From contig JADJHL010000008.1 of the NCBI GenBank assembly GCA_016707585.1, forward strand, positions 372,001 through 436,000: a stretch of DNA of 64,000 bases, read 5' to 3'. The stretch is from Ignavibacteriales bacterium. Lineage in GTDB: Bacteria > Bacteroidota > Ignavibacteria > Ignavibacteriales > Ignavibacteriaceae. The position numbers were made by a program, and so were the translations under genes. A model generated the notes under the pieces. The model was not told where the DNA came from, did no database searches, and saw only the letters and a list, made by a program, of their open reading frames with translations. This document shows, one piece after another, positions 17,269 through 27,282 of the stretch; position 1 is the stretch's first letter; each line of letters opens with the position of its first letter.

Positions 17269-19314
17269 ATGAGTGATAACGAAAAAAAATCTAACAAAAA
17301 ATTACCTAAAGGCCCAAACAGACCAGATGATAATTTCGATTGGTCAAAAATCATACGCATGGTATTTGGATGGGGTGCTGTTATTGTTGCAGCTGTTATT
17401 GTTATGCAGGTTTTTAGAACTAACACTGAAACCTTTACCGAAATTCCTTATGGTGAATACGAAATAATTTTACAGACACCGGAGAATATTAAATCGGCAA
17501 CAATTACAAAAGCAGATATTAATGATTACACTTTTAAAGCTGAACTTCGTAAAGAAACAAACATTAGCATTAATGGCAAACCTGTTAGTGTAAAAGCAAT
17601 TTCTGTTTACATTCCAGAACCAATTATCAGAGATCAGGAATTAATTTGGAAAGCAAAAACAATTCAATATTCTTTTGATAAGGATTCAAATGAATGGTTA
17701 AACATTTTAATTGGATTTTTACCCTGGGTTCTAATCATAGCAGTTTGGGTTGTGATAATGAGAAGAATGCAAGGGCAAGGCGGCGGTTCTCGTGGCATTT
17801 TTTCATTTGGAAAAAGTAAAGCAAAATTAATTACTCCATCTAGCAAACGTGTAACTTTTAAAGATGTTGCAGGAACTGATGAAGCCAAAATGGAACTTCA
17901 GGAAATTATTGAATTTTTAAAAGAACCATCGAAGTTTCAAAAACTTGGCGGTAAAATTCCAAGAGGTGTTTTGTTATTAGGACCTCCCGGAACAGGTAAA
18001 ACATTATTAGCACGCGCTGTTGCCGGTGAATCTGGTGTTCCATTCTTTTCAATTTCCGGAGCAGATTTTGTTGAAATGTTCGTTGGTGTTGGTGCAAGCC
18101 GAGTTCGTGATCTTTTTGATCAAGGGAAAAAGAATGCGCCTTGTATAATTTTTATTGATGAGATTGATGCCGTCGGAAGACATCGCGGTGCAGGATTAGG
18201 TGGCGGACACGATGAACGTGAACAAACTCTTAATGCTTTGCTTGTTGAGATGGATGGATTTGAACAAAATAGTGGCGTTATAATTATTGCTGCTACTAAC
18301 AGACCTGATGTTCTTGATCCTGCATTATTAAGACCAGGAAGATTTGATAGACAGGTTGTTGTTGATAGACCTGATGTAAAAGGAAGAGAAGGAATATTAA
18401 AAGTTCACACAAGAAATATTCCACTTGGTGAAAATGTTGATGTTGAAGTAATCGCTAAAGGAACTCCAGGATTAGCCGGTGCGGAATTAGCAAATCTTGT
18501 TAATGAAGCTGCACTTTTAGCAGCGCGAAAGAACAAGAAAAAAGTTGAAATGATCGATTTTGAGGAAGCAAAAGATAAAGTTATGATGGGAATGGAAAGA
18601 AAGAGTTTGATCATTTCTGAAAAAGAAAAGAAAACTACTTCTTATCATGAAATTGGACACGTACTTGTTGCAAGAATGATTCCTGAAGCAGATCCTGTTC
18701 ATAAAGTTACGATCATACCGCGTGGAAGAGCACTTGGTGTTACAAGTTATTTACCTATTGATGAAAAACATACTTACTCTAAAGAATATCTTGAAGCAAT
18801 GATAACTTATGCTCTTGGTGGAAGAGCTGCTGAAAAATTAGTTTTTAATCATTACACAACCGGTGCCGGTAATGATATTGAAAAAGCAAGTAACATTGCA
18901 CGTAAAATGGTTTGCGAATGGGGAATGAGTGATAAACTTGGTCCGCTTGCTTATGGTGCAAAGGAAGAAGAAATATTTTTAGGCAGAGAAATTCAGAAGC
19001 ATAGAGATTACAGTGAAAAAACTGCAATTGAGATTGATGAAGAAATCAGATCAATTGTTACTTCTGGTTTTGATAGAGCAGTACAAATCCTAAAAGATAA
19101 TATGGATTTGTTACACAGGCTTTCAGCAGAACTTCTTGAAAGAGAAATTCTTGATGGCGAAGAGATTGATAGAATTATTCGTGGTGAAAATCTTCCACCA
19201 ATTCAAAAAGAAAATAATAAAAATGGTGAGTCTGAGCCTATACCGGATCATGTAAAAAAATTAATGGATCAAAGGAATAAACCAGACACCAATCCTCAAG
19301 ATGACGCAAATTGA
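17269..19314 (+). CDS. ftsH: ATP-dependent zinc metalloprotease FtsH
   Basis: 681 residues. Two membrane helices (about 26-45 and 143-163) flank a periplasmic domain. The AAA domain has Walker A GPPGTGKT near 239, Walker B IIFIDEIDAVG and the arginine-finger segment RPGRFDRQV. The protease site is HEIGH at 460-464. It degrades misassembled membrane proteins and selected soluble regulators. The N-terminal 25 residues are polar and rich in Lys/Asn. It overlaps the next gene by 14 bases. Confidence 0.97.
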   Translation: MSDNEKKSNKKLPKGPNRPDDNFDWSKIIRMVFGWGAVIVAAVIVMQVFRTNTETFTEIPYGEYEIILQTPENIKSATITKADINDYTFKAELRKETNISINGKPVSVKAISVYIPEPIIRDQELIWKAKTIQYSFDKDSNEWLNILIGFLPWVLIIAVWVVIMRRMQGQGGGSRGIFSFGKSKAKLITPSSKRVTFKDVAGTDEAKMELQEIIEFLKEPSKFQKLGGKIPRGVLLLGPPGTGKTLLARAVAGESGVPFFSISGADFVEMFVGVGASRVRDLFDQGKKNAPCIIFIDEIDAVGRHRGAGLGGGHDEREQTLNALLVEMDGFEQNSGVIIIAATNRPDVLDPALLRPGRFDRQVVVDRPDVKGREGILKVHTRNIPLGENVDVEVIAKGTPGLAGAELANLVNEAALLAARKNKKKVEMIDFEEAKDKVMMGMERKSLIISEKEKKTTSYHEIGHVLVARMIPEADPVHKVTIIPRGRALGVTSYLPIDEKHTYSKEYLEAMITYALGGRAAEKLVFNHYTTGAGNDIEKASNIARKMVCEWGMSDKLGPLAYGAKEEEIFLGREIQKHRDYSEKTAIEIDEEIRSIVTSGFDRAVQILKDNMDLLHRLSAELLEREILDGEEIDRIIRGENLPPIQKENNKNGESEPIPDHVKKLMDQRNKPDTNPQDDAN

Positions 19315-19969
19315 TAACGGCACAATTCAATACCGAGATGAATTAGTAAGAAAACTAATTCATCTCTTTTCTTTATCTATTCCTATCATTTATTATTTCA
19401 TTCCAACAAGCACCTCAATAATAATTTTATCGGCATTTACTGCATTTGCATTTGTTGTAGATGGTGGAAGATTTGTTTCAAAATCTTTTGCAAAACTTTT
19501 TTATGGAATGTTTGGTTTCTTATTAAGAAAGCATGAACTTGATAAAGACAAGAAAAATTTAACTGGTGCAACTTATGTTTTACTTTCTGCTCTCATATGT
19601 GCGTTAATATTTCCTAAAGTAATTTTTGTAACAGCGTTTACAATATTGATTATAAGTGATACAATGGCTGCCTTAATTGGAAGAAAGTTTGGGAAAAGAA
19701 AATTTTTAAGTAAAAGTTTAGAGGGAACTTTATCCTTTTTTATTAGTGCAAGCATCGTAGTCTTATTAACACCAAAGGTTGGCAATTATACAATGGAATT
19801 TGTTATTGGTTTTATAGCTGCTTTTGTTAGTGCGATAGTAGAAAATATTTCATCAGGTTATGCGGATGATAATTTATCTGTGCCAATTTCTGCCGGATTA
19901 ACAATGTGGATTTTGTATTACATATTTTTTCCTAATCTTCAATTGGTTTTACAAAATGTACCGAGGTAA
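19301..19969 (+). CDS. Polyprenol/diacylglycerol kinase-like membrane protein (SEC59/VTE5 family)
   Basis: 222 residues with about six membrane helices. YRDELVRKLIHLFSLS at the start, FTILIISDTMAALIGRKFGKRKFLSKSLEGT in the middle, and FVSAIVENISSG near the end match the dolichol/phytol kinase family, which uses CTP to phosphorylate a lipid alcohol. In bacteria the substrate is not known for most members. The short reading-frame overlap with ftsH suggests co-translation. Confidence 0.75.
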   Translation: MTQIDNGTIQYRDELVRKLIHLFSLSIPIIYYFIPTSTSIIILSAFTAFAFVVDGGRFVSKSFAKLFYGMFGFLLRKHELDKDKKNLTGATYVLLSALICALIFPKVIFVTAFTILIISDTMAALIGRKFGKRKFLSKSLEGTLSFFISASIVVLLTPKVGNYTMEFVIGFIAAFVSAIVENISSGYADDNLSVPISAGLTMWILYYIFFPNLQLVLQNVPR

Positions 19970-19971
19970 GG

Positions 19972-21051
19972 ATGAATAAATATTTAATGATTTTATCATT
20001 ATCTGGTTTTATTTATTTTTTTAGCGGATGTGATTTGTCTAAAAAACCGGCTATAGGTTTTGAAGATGAAATTTATATTGTTGCAGATTCAATTGATTAT
20101 GAAAAACTAAGCGGATCACTACAGAAGGCTTTTGAAAAACAAATAAACACACCTTTACCTGAAAAATTATTTTCAATAAAAAAAATATCTCCATTCCAAA
20201 TAAAAAGTATTGAAAATAAAAAAAATATTGTTGTTGTTGGCACACTTAATTCAGGTTCTGAAACATCTAAAATAATTGATGAGTTGATTGATGAAAATAC
20301 CAACAGAAGATTCCTTTCTGATAAAGATTACATCCATTATATATATGATTATTGGGCTAAAGATCAATTAGTAGCAGTTATCTCTGCAAAGGATTTTGTT
20401 GATCTTGATTTTAAAATCGAAAAAAATAAAGATTCATTGTTAGTAACTTTTCAAAGACAATCTGATAACAGGCTTAAGGAAAGTTTATATAATCCAAAGT
20501 ACGAAGTGAAAAAAATCCAGAGCAAACTTCTATTAGATTATGGCTGGATTATATATGCACATAAAGATTATAAACTTGAAAAAAGTGATAAGAAGGAAAA
20601 ATTTGTTTCGTTTAAAAGTTTTGCTGATAAGGAAAAAGAAAAATCTCTTTTTGTTTTCTGGATAGATAGCGCAACTCATATGTATCTCAATCCTGATTCA
20701 GTCAAATCTATAAGAAACAATGTTGCTGCAAAGTATTTAAGCAACTCCACAGATTCATCGCACATTGTTTTGATTGATAGTTTAGTTAACACAACTGAAA
20801 TAAATTTTAACGGCAGATACGCTTTATATACCCAGGGTTTATGGAAGAACACAAAAGATAATTCTGTTGGGCCTTTTGTAAATTATACCTTGTATGATGA
20901 GGTTAAGAAAAGGATTTATATGCTTGATGGATCGGTAAATGCTCCAAAATATTATAAACGTAACTTAATCCAACAAGTTGATGTTATGCTCCAATCATTC
21001 CGCACCGTGTTTGAACTATCGGATGAAAGAATTGATGAACTAATAGAATAA
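19972..21051 (+). CDS. DUF4837 family lipoprotein
   Basis: 359 residues. The N-terminus MNKYLMILSLSGFIYFFSGC is a lipoprotein signal with the modified Cys at residue 20. The rest is a soluble, mixed alpha/beta domain with GFEDEIYIVADS near the start and GLWKNTKDNSVGPFVNYTLYD near the end, matching DUF4837, a family found mainly in Bacteroidota and relatives. Function unknown. It follows the kinase-like gene by two bases with RBS-like AAGG, so it belongs to the ftsH operon. It converges on the next gene with only nine bases between. Confidence 0.8.
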   Translation: MNKYLMILSLSGFIYFFSGCDLSKKPAIGFEDEIYIVADSIDYEKLSGSLQKAFEKQINTPLPEKLFSIKKISPFQIKSIENKKNIVVVGTLNSGSETSKIIDELIDENTNRRFLSDKDYIHYIYDYWAKDQLVAVISAKDFVDLDFKIEKNKDSLLVTFQRQSDNRLKESLYNPKYEVKKIQSKLLLDYGWIIYAHKDYKLEKSDKKEKFVSFKSFADKEKEKSLFVFWIDSATHMYLNPDSVKSIRNNVAAKYLSNSTDSSHIVLIDSLVNTTEINFNGRYALYTQGLWKNTKDNSVGPFVNYTLYDEVKKRIYMLDGSVNAPKYYKRNLIQQVDVMLQSFRTVFELSDERIDELIE

Positions 21052-21060
21052 TAGAATCAA

Positions 21061-23004
21061 TTATTCATTCATTAAGTTTGTTAATATTGGAGGTAAAGTA
21101 ACATCAGGAAAATCTACAGCTAATTTATTAACATAAATCTTTGCCTGTTCAACTTTACTAAATTGCAATTCGTAAGTAGCTCTTCTAATCAACATTGATG
21201 ATAAAAATCCTTTTAGCGCTACTAAATATTTATCATCACGATTATCAAACCTGAAATTATAATCCGGCATCGGTGCTTCCACATATTCATTTGAATTAAC
21301 AACCTTGAATAGAAAAAGATATGGAACTAAAGTGTAACCAGTCGGCAATTGGAAATTACCTTGTCGCATTTCAACATCAACAAGCTCAGGTGCTATAAAA
21401 TAATCGTGTTTGCTTATGTTGGTAGCTATTAACCCTGTCATAATTTTTCTAAAAAGATTTTCGAGAAGATTTGCATTAAAATTTTCTTCTCGTTCAAAAG
21501 GTTTTAAAGCTTCAATAAATTGATTTACTTCCGGTTCAATTCCAAGTAGCAGTTTTGGATGGTTAGTTTTAATTTGATTGTAATACCATGAACGACGTAA
21601 AAGTTCTTTATCGATTACAATTACATCTTTTCTAAAATTTTCAACCAGTTGGAAATAGTATGATTCTGAAATAAAATAATCCCACTGATAACTAAACACA
21701 ATTGAATTTTTAGGAACACTGTTTAATAAAGCTTTTGTGTAATCTTCGTAAACATAATTATTCTTTTCTGTAACTGAATCATAGTTTGCATAGAACTGAA
21801 TTGATAACAAAGTTAATAAAACTATGACTGGAATAATTAGTTTCATCTTATTCTTCTCGGCAAATAAAATAAGTTGAACAATGCCAAAAACAATAAAGAA
21901 TGCAAGTGCGATGTAAGCTAAAAGGAAATAGGAATCGATATCATTTATATCATAATTAATTGAATATAAAACAGTTGAAAGAAACACTATTAAATTAAAA
22001 ATGAAAAATTTTCTTGCTTGTATAAATGAAACTATCAAACCAAAACCACCAATTAAAAGTGTTAATAAAAATTCTTTTGGAAGATTTGTTACAAAATAAT
22101 TAAATTGTTTAGCAGCAGCATTTGTAGATGAGAAAAGCCAAACCTGGTATTGCTGTCCTGAAATGTGTCTTATGATTCTTTCCCATTCAATTGGATTTCC
22201 CCAATTAATCAAAGGATTTTGTGAAGCACGAATTGGCAAGTATGAATAAACTAAAATCAAAACAGGAAAGAATACAAAAAGCATTATTATAATTTGCTTA
22301 AAACTATTCGCATTAAATTTATTTTGAGTGAAATACAGGTATGCAACACCAGGAATTATCAATAGTGTTGTCATATGATTTGTAAATCCAAGTGCAAGTG
22401 TAAAAGCAAAAATTAACCAAAGTTTTAATGCTGTTTTATCTTTATCTGAAAAGAGAAATGCTTTTAATAATGTTAGGGTTATTATTGTAATTAATAAAAG
22501 ATGCAAACTATAAACTTCAACAGAAGTGCTTTGAAACCAGAATGTTTTGCTTAAGGCAAGAAACAATCCACCAAATATTGCTGCTATAATTTTTATAGAT
22601 TCAGATAAATCACTTTTAACGCTAGTTGATGTAACTTCGATTTTATCAGACGTTCTTTTCTTTTTAGATTTTTCCTTTACAATCTTGATAAAGCCAAATT
22701 TGTATAGATTATCCAAAACCAATTTTGAAGAATATGAAAAAACTGAAACAGCAGCAGCACAGTAAAGTGCAGCAAGCAAATTGAGTTGAAATATTTTTGA
22801 AAAGGGTAACGGGACTAATGAAAAAATATATCCTAAAATTGTAAATAATGGATAACCAGTCGGATGTGCAATCCCAAGTGTAACTTGAACTGCGGCAAGT
22901 TCTCCGGTATCAATTTGAATAACCGAAGGGGCAATAGTTGTTAAGAAAAATATAAAAGCAATTAAGCCGGTTAATAAGAAATAGTATTTTTGGATGTATT
23001 TCAT
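21061..23004 (-). CDS. DUF2723 multi-pass membrane protein, glycosyltransferase-like
   Basis: 647 residues from the ATG at 23004 (a TTG two codons earlier is also in frame). The N-terminal block IAPSVIQIDTGELAAVQVTLGIAHPTGYP is the DUF2723 signature. About ten membrane helices follow, then a soluble C-terminal segment. The family resembles GT-C protein O-mannosyltransferases (TMEM260 type), in which the Asp after TM1 is catalytic. A charged insert of ~30 residues (near 115-140, with KEKSKKKRTSDK) is unusual. The gene lies 14 bases after glnE. Confidence 0.78.
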   Translation of the reverse strand: MKYIQKYYFLLTGLIAFIFFLTTIAPSVIQIDTGELAAVQVTLGIAHPTGYPLFTILGYIFSLVPLPFSKIFQLNLLAALYCAAAVSVFSYSSKLVLDNLYKFGFIKIVKEKSKKKRTSDKIEVTSTSVKSDLSESIKIIAAIFGGLFLALSKTFWFQSTSVEVYSLHLLLITIITLTLLKAFLFSDKDKTALKLWLIFAFTLALGFTNHMTTLLIIPGVAYLYFTQNKFNANSFKQIIIMLFVFFPVLILVYSYLPIRASQNPLINWGNPIEWERIIRHISGQQYQVWLFSSTNAAAKQFNYFVTNLPKEFLLTLLIGGFGLIVSFIQARKFFIFNLIVFLSTVLYSINYDINDIDSYFLLAYIALAFFIVFGIVQLILFAEKNKMKLIIPVIVLLTLLSIQFYANYDSVTEKNNYVYEDYTKALLNSVPKNSIVFSYQWDYFISESYYFQLVENFRKDVIVIDKELLRRSWYYNQIKTNHPKLLLGIEPEVNQFIEALKPFEREENFNANLLENLFRKIMTGLIATNISKHDYFIAPELVDVEMRQGNFQLPTGYTLVPYLFLFKVVNSNEYVEAPMPDYNFRFDNRDDKYLVALKGFLSSMLIRRATYELQFSKVEQAKIYVNKLAVDFPDVTLPPILTNLMNE

Positions 23005-23018
23005 AATCAATAAAAATA

Positions 23019-25811
23019 TTAGTTAAACGTATTTTGAAAATCTTTATGAATGTAATTTATTGTTTCATTTAATTTAGACGTAAATGATTTACTGTCTTTA
23101 AAACCGCACTGATTTGCTAATGTTTTTAGCTTTATTTCTTCAGTGGGAATTTTTGAAAGTTTAGTGTTAAAAATATTTTGATTTGTTAACTCTATTTGCT
23201 TTAGAAAAAGAAAACTATTTTCAAGCATTACAAAGTTAATCTTATCTTGTGAAATCTGCTTTATCAATTCAAAAGAGTTTAAGTGGGGATTCTCAAATCT
23301 TTGTTTCAATAAATCGGGAAATGATAAAAGAAAAAATGATTTAATAAAATCAATATCTGTAAGACTGCCTGGACTTTTTTTAAGATTGAAAGAATCATTA
23401 CTTATCGGATAAAGTTTTTTTCGCATGTCCTGCATCTCATTTTTTATTTGAGCAGAGTTTTTTTGTGAAATAACTTCGATATAGTTATTAATAAAACCAT
23501 AAAATAATTTTTTATCTCCAATTATCATTCTGCATTTTGTAAATGATTGAAGCTCCCAAATTCTGGCGCGATTAGTAAAATATTTTTTATAATCGCTAAT
23601 ATCCCAAACAAGCTGACTGCTTTTACCTTCCGGGCGTAGTCTGCAATCAATTTCAAGTCCGGGAAAATTTAATTTTAATTTTGTAAGTAGATTTTGAAAA
23701 TCTTTCTGAATACCGGGGAACTTTAAAATATCACGAACAATAAATATTAAATCTATATCTGATGAAAAGGATAATTCTGAAGTACCAAAACTTCCCATAG
23801 CTGCAACAAAGTAGTTATTATCCCATTCTTTATCTTTAGAATAATCCAAAACAAAGGCTGAAATATTATCATCTAAATATTTTGAGTACAGATTTGAAAA
23901 AATTTTCGATGAAAGAATATTAGCAGTTAATTGAACTGAACTGTTAAAATTGAATGTTTTTAAATCCAGTTTTATGTTTAATAATTTATCATACACGATT
24001 AAACAATCCCGGGATAAAAATTCATCTCTTAAATATTTATCCTCTGCAAAAAGATCAATTGATTTTTGGGAATGTTCGCAAAGATTAAGAAACAAATTAA
24101 AATATTTCTGATCAGTAAATTCTTCGTACCAAATTTGAGGAAAGTTTGCAGTTTTAATTACACGAGAAAAATTTTCCAGAACCAAATCAGGGTTAATTGA
24201 ACTACTTAAAAAAAATATTAAATGCTCTTCAATTTTTTCAAACGCACTGTTTGTTCTTACATCAAATTGTTTTTTCTCAAAAAGATTCTTACCTGTTCTT
24301 AAAAATTCAAAATTATTTTTTGCTCTTTTATTATCGGTAAATTTAAGTTTATCAAAATCATTTTCTATATCGATAAAAATTTCGGTGCCAACAATAGCAT
24401 TATACACTTTTTGAACTTTATCTTTTAAAATATTCAAATGCTTCTTGAATGATGTTAAATCCTTGAATTCAAGAAAGTTCGCAAGTTTTTCAGCAACTTC
24501 TCCTTCAACAGGAATTGAGTGAGTTTGCTGGTCATTCATAAGTTGAAGAAAATGTTCAACTTTTCGATAGAATACATAAGCTTCATTAAATATGCTTGCT
24601 TCTTCATTGCTCAAAATATTTTTTGTTTTAAGAAGTTCTATTGCAGATAAAGAATTTCCGATTCTAATTGTCAAATCTTTACCACCGTTTAATAATTGTA
24701 ACGCTTGTATAGAAAATTCAATATTCCTCAAACCGCCAGCAACAAGTTTTATATTTTCATCTGATTTAATTCGCTTCTCAATACTCACTTTTAGTTTTCG
24801 TATCTGTTCGATTGGAGAAATAGTAAATGAACCTGGATAAATGAATTTAGTTGCATAATTAAAAAACTTATCATACAAAGATCTGTTTCCGCAAAGATAG
24901 TTTGCTTTAATAAGCATTTGTCTTTCCCAATCTTCACCTCGCATTTCGTAATAACGAAGATACTCAGTAAAACTGCTGCACAAAGGTGCATTTCTGCCAT
25001 CAGGACGCAAACGGAAATCTACGCGATATAAAAATCCATAACCAGTTTTTTTGCTCGCAGTTTCTATAAAAAGTAAAATTGTCTCGGTTAAAATTTGATT
25101 ATAGTAAATCTTTTTATTGATAAAAGTATTTTTGTCATAGAAGGCTATTAGATCAATATCAGAACTATAATTTAATTCGTTTCCGCCAAGCTTACCTAAC
25201 GAAAATATTACAAACCTGTTTGCCGGTTTATTAATTTTATATTTAGTTAATATTTCTTGATAACACAAATCAAATAAAACTGATGAGATTGAAACAGCAA
25301 GATTAGAAAGATTAAGTGTTGTGCCCTTTAATTCTTCTTTTAGGTAAATGTCTTTTAATCCAATCCTTAAAATTTCTTTTCGCTTAAAATTTCTTATTGC
25401 ATTTACTTTTGAATCAAAGGATTTAAAAGACAAAACGGATTTTTCCAAAGTACTACTAAAATATTTTTCATCAAGAGTTTGTTGCAGTACTGAAGGATTT
25501 ATTATCCAGTGAAAATACTCCGGATTACGGACAAGAATATCTGTTAAGTAATTACTGTTATTTGTAATTGTAATTAAAATTTCAATTTGGTGAGGATAAT
25601 TAATACACTCGTTAATAAAAAATGCAACATCAAATTGATTTTGAATTATGCGAAGTAAATTTGATTCTGATGTTTTAGTGAAATAATGATTTATTATTTC
25701 TTTCTCAATGGAAGACAAAAAATCCTCAAGCATTTTATGTGGTACCTTGCCCGCTGCTTTTTCTATTATCTTTGAGATAAAATCATTGGAAAGATTTTTT
25801 TGTCTGAACAT
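23019..25811 (-). CDS. glnE: Glutamine synthetase adenylyltransferase/deadenylase
   Basis: 930 residues, near the usual 940-1000. Both nucleotidyltransferase domains are visible: GGNELNYSSDIDL near residue 207 (deadenylase half) and GTSELSFSSDIDLIF near 675 (adenylylating half). Each is followed by an RLRPxG motif (RLRPDGRNAP; RLRPEGKSSQ). The enzyme switches glutamine synthetase off and on by adenylylation under PII control. A PII gene lies at 43166, but glnA and glnD are not in the window. Promoter region shared with the divergent beta-lactamase. Confidence 0.92.
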   Translation of the reverse strand: MFRQKNLSNDFISKIIEKAAGKVPHKMLEDFLSSIEKEIINHYFTKTSESNLLRIIQNQFDVAFFINECINYPHQIEILITITNNSNYLTDILVRNPEYFHWIINPSVLQQTLDEKYFSSTLEKSVLSFKSFDSKVNAIRNFKRKEILRIGLKDIYLKEELKGTTLNLSNLAVSISSVLFDLCYQEILTKYKINKPANRFVIFSLGKLGGNELNYSSDIDLIAFYDKNTFINKKIYYNQILTETILLFIETASKKTGYGFLYRVDFRLRPDGRNAPLCSSFTEYLRYYEMRGEDWERQMLIKANYLCGNRSLYDKFFNYATKFIYPGSFTISPIEQIRKLKVSIEKRIKSDENIKLVAGGLRNIEFSIQALQLLNGGKDLTIRIGNSLSAIELLKTKNILSNEEASIFNEAYVFYRKVEHFLQLMNDQQTHSIPVEGEVAEKLANFLEFKDLTSFKKHLNILKDKVQKVYNAIVGTEIFIDIENDFDKLKFTDNKRAKNNFEFLRTGKNLFEKKQFDVRTNSAFEKIEEHLIFFLSSSINPDLVLENFSRVIKTANFPQIWYEEFTDQKYFNLFLNLCEHSQKSIDLFAEDKYLRDEFLSRDCLIVYDKLLNIKLDLKTFNFNSSVQLTANILSSKIFSNLYSKYLDDNISAFVLDYSKDKEWDNNYFVAAMGSFGTSELSFSSDIDLIFIVRDILKFPGIQKDFQNLLTKLKLNFPGLEIDCRLRPEGKSSQLVWDISDYKKYFTNRARIWELQSFTKCRMIIGDKKLFYGFINNYIEVISQKNSAQIKNEMQDMRKKLYPISNDSFNLKKSPGSLTDIDFIKSFFLLSFPDLLKQRFENPHLNSFELIKQISQDKINFVMLENSFLFLKQIELTNQNIFNTKLSKIPTEEIKLKTLANQCGFKDSKSFTSKLNETINYIHKDFQNTFN

Positions 25812-25898
25812 TCTGAAATTTTGTTTTTTTACATAAGGAATCTAATATTAAACCACAAATAATTAAAAATTATTCCAACCTAATTCGAGTGTATTTAG

Positions 25899-26681
25899 AT
25901 GAAATCCTATTTAATATTAGTGCTTTTAATTGTCTCCTCAATCTATCCTCAAAAAGTTGATGAAAGAAAAGATTTAAAAAAATATTTTGATGAATACGGA
26001 CACGAAGGCTGTTTTGTGCTTTATGATTTAAATAAAGACACCTATACAAAATATAATTCTAAAAGATGTAGCGAAAGATTTATCCCGGCTTCAACATTTA
26101 AAATATTTAATTCTCTTGTAGGATTAGAAACCGGTGTTATTAAAGATGAGTTTGAAGTTTTTAAGTGGGACAGCGTAAAAAGATTTTATGATAAATGGAA
26201 TCAGGATATTGATATGGTAAACGCATTTAAATATTCTGCTGTTTGGTATTACCAGGAACTTGCAAGGCGAATTGGCCAGGAAAAAATGCAAAAGTATATT
26301 TCAGAAAATCATTATGGCAATGAAGATATTTCCGGTGGTATAGATCAGTTTTGGCTTGATGGCGGGTTAAGAATTTCTGCAGACGAACAAATCGAATTAT
26401 TAAAAAAACTTTACTACAATAAGCTAAAATTTTCTCAACGAAGCATGGATATTTTAAAACGGATAATGATTTATGAAAAGTCTAAAGAATATATAATTCG
26501 TGCTAAAACCGGTTGGGCATTAAGAGTTGAAGATCAAATTGGATGGTTTGTTGGATATGTTGAAAAAGGAAATGACGTTTACTTTTTTGCTACAAATATT
26601 GAATCAAAAAAACCTGAAGAAGGATTTGTATCACGAAAAGAAATCACTTTTAAAATTTTAAAGGTACTGGATATCTTGTAG
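25899..26681 (+). CDS. Class D (OXA-like) beta-lactamase
   Basis: 260 residues with a signal peptide (MKSYLILVLLIVSSIYPQ). All four class D motifs are present: the active serine Ser65 with Lys68 in STFK, Ser113-Ala-Val, Tyr139-Gly-Asn, and Lys203-Thr-Gly. Trp in QFWL also follows the family. The fold hydrolyses beta-lactams in the periplasm through a carboxylated Lys. It stands alone with no insertion sequence or integron parts and has ordinary base composition, so it looks like a resident chromosomal gene. The substrate range cannot be read from the sequence. Confidence 0.92.
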   Translation: MKSYLILVLLIVSSIYPQKVDERKDLKKYFDEYGHEGCFVLYDLNKDTYTKYNSKRCSERFIPASTFKIFNSLVGLETGVIKDEFEVFKWDSVKRFYDKWNQDIDMVNAFKYSAVWYYQELARRIGQEKMQKYISENHYGNEDISGGIDQFWLDGGLRISADEQIELLKKLYYNKLKFSQRSMDILKRIMIYEKSKEYIIRAKTGWALRVEDQIGWFVGYVEKGNDVYFFATNIESKKPEEGFVSRKEITFKILKVLDIL

Positions 26682-26733
26682 TTGTTACTATCAACAATGT
26701 TGCCTAAAACGTTTAAATAATATTGGCGACTAA

Positions 26734-26763
26734 TTGAAAAGTTGAAAAAAAATTTTATCTTGG
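26734..26763 (+). promoter_or_regulatory. Possible promoter for the small lipoprotein gene
   Basis: TTG at 26734-26736, a 19-base spacer, and TATCTTGG at 26756-26763, one mismatch from TAnnTTTG. The ATG follows at 26785. Confidence 0.35.
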
Positions 26764-26784
26764 AATTAAACATGAAAGGAAATT

Positions 26785-27216
26785 ATGAAAATTGTTTTTT
26801 TTGTTTGTCTTTTGTTTATCCCGCTATTGTTATCTTGTAGTAATTGTAAAGAAACTAGTCTTAATAAAGAAATAACAACTACCCAGGATCAAAAAAATCC
26901 TACTTCCATTGTTCAAAATATTTCTATAGTTACAGCAAGAATTGAATCAATCGTTTTTAATTCTGATACCGATTACAAAATTAAAGCTACAGTTCTAACG
27001 GTTGAAGAAAAATCTGATAAACCAAGTATCGCAGTTCCAGGTAATGAATATCTACTTCAACCAAAATTCTATTACGATAATAATGAGTTAGTTGTAAATG
27101 ATGTAAATGAATCACTTAAGAAATTAAGTAAAATGGAAAAAGGAAAAACCTTTAAAGCAGAAATTTCTCTTGAAAATCAAAAAGGTTGGTTTATCCAAAA
27201 AGTTCTTAGTGAATAG
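26785..27216 (+). CDS. Small lipoprotein of unknown function
   Basis: 143 residues. MKIVFFVCLLFIPLLLSC is a lipoprotein signal with Cys18 as the lipid site; a second Cys lies at 21 (CSNC). The remainder is a small beta-rich domain (ARIESIVFNSDTDYKIKATVLTV...) similar in shape to OB- or NlpE-like folds, but I recognise no family. No partner gene is evident; the next gene has its own spacing of 66 bases. Confidence 0.6.
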   Translation: MKIVFFVCLLFIPLLLSCSNCKETSLNKEITTTQDQKNPTSIVQNISIVTARIESIVFNSDTDYKIKATVLTVEEKSDKPSIAVPGNEYLLQPKFYYDNNELVVNDVNESLKKLSKMEKGKTFKAEISLENQKGWFIQKVLSE

Positions 27217-27282
27217 TTCTCTCCCTTTCGGTTATTGAGCATATAAAAACTTAAAATATTTTATAATTAATAAAGGCACCGT

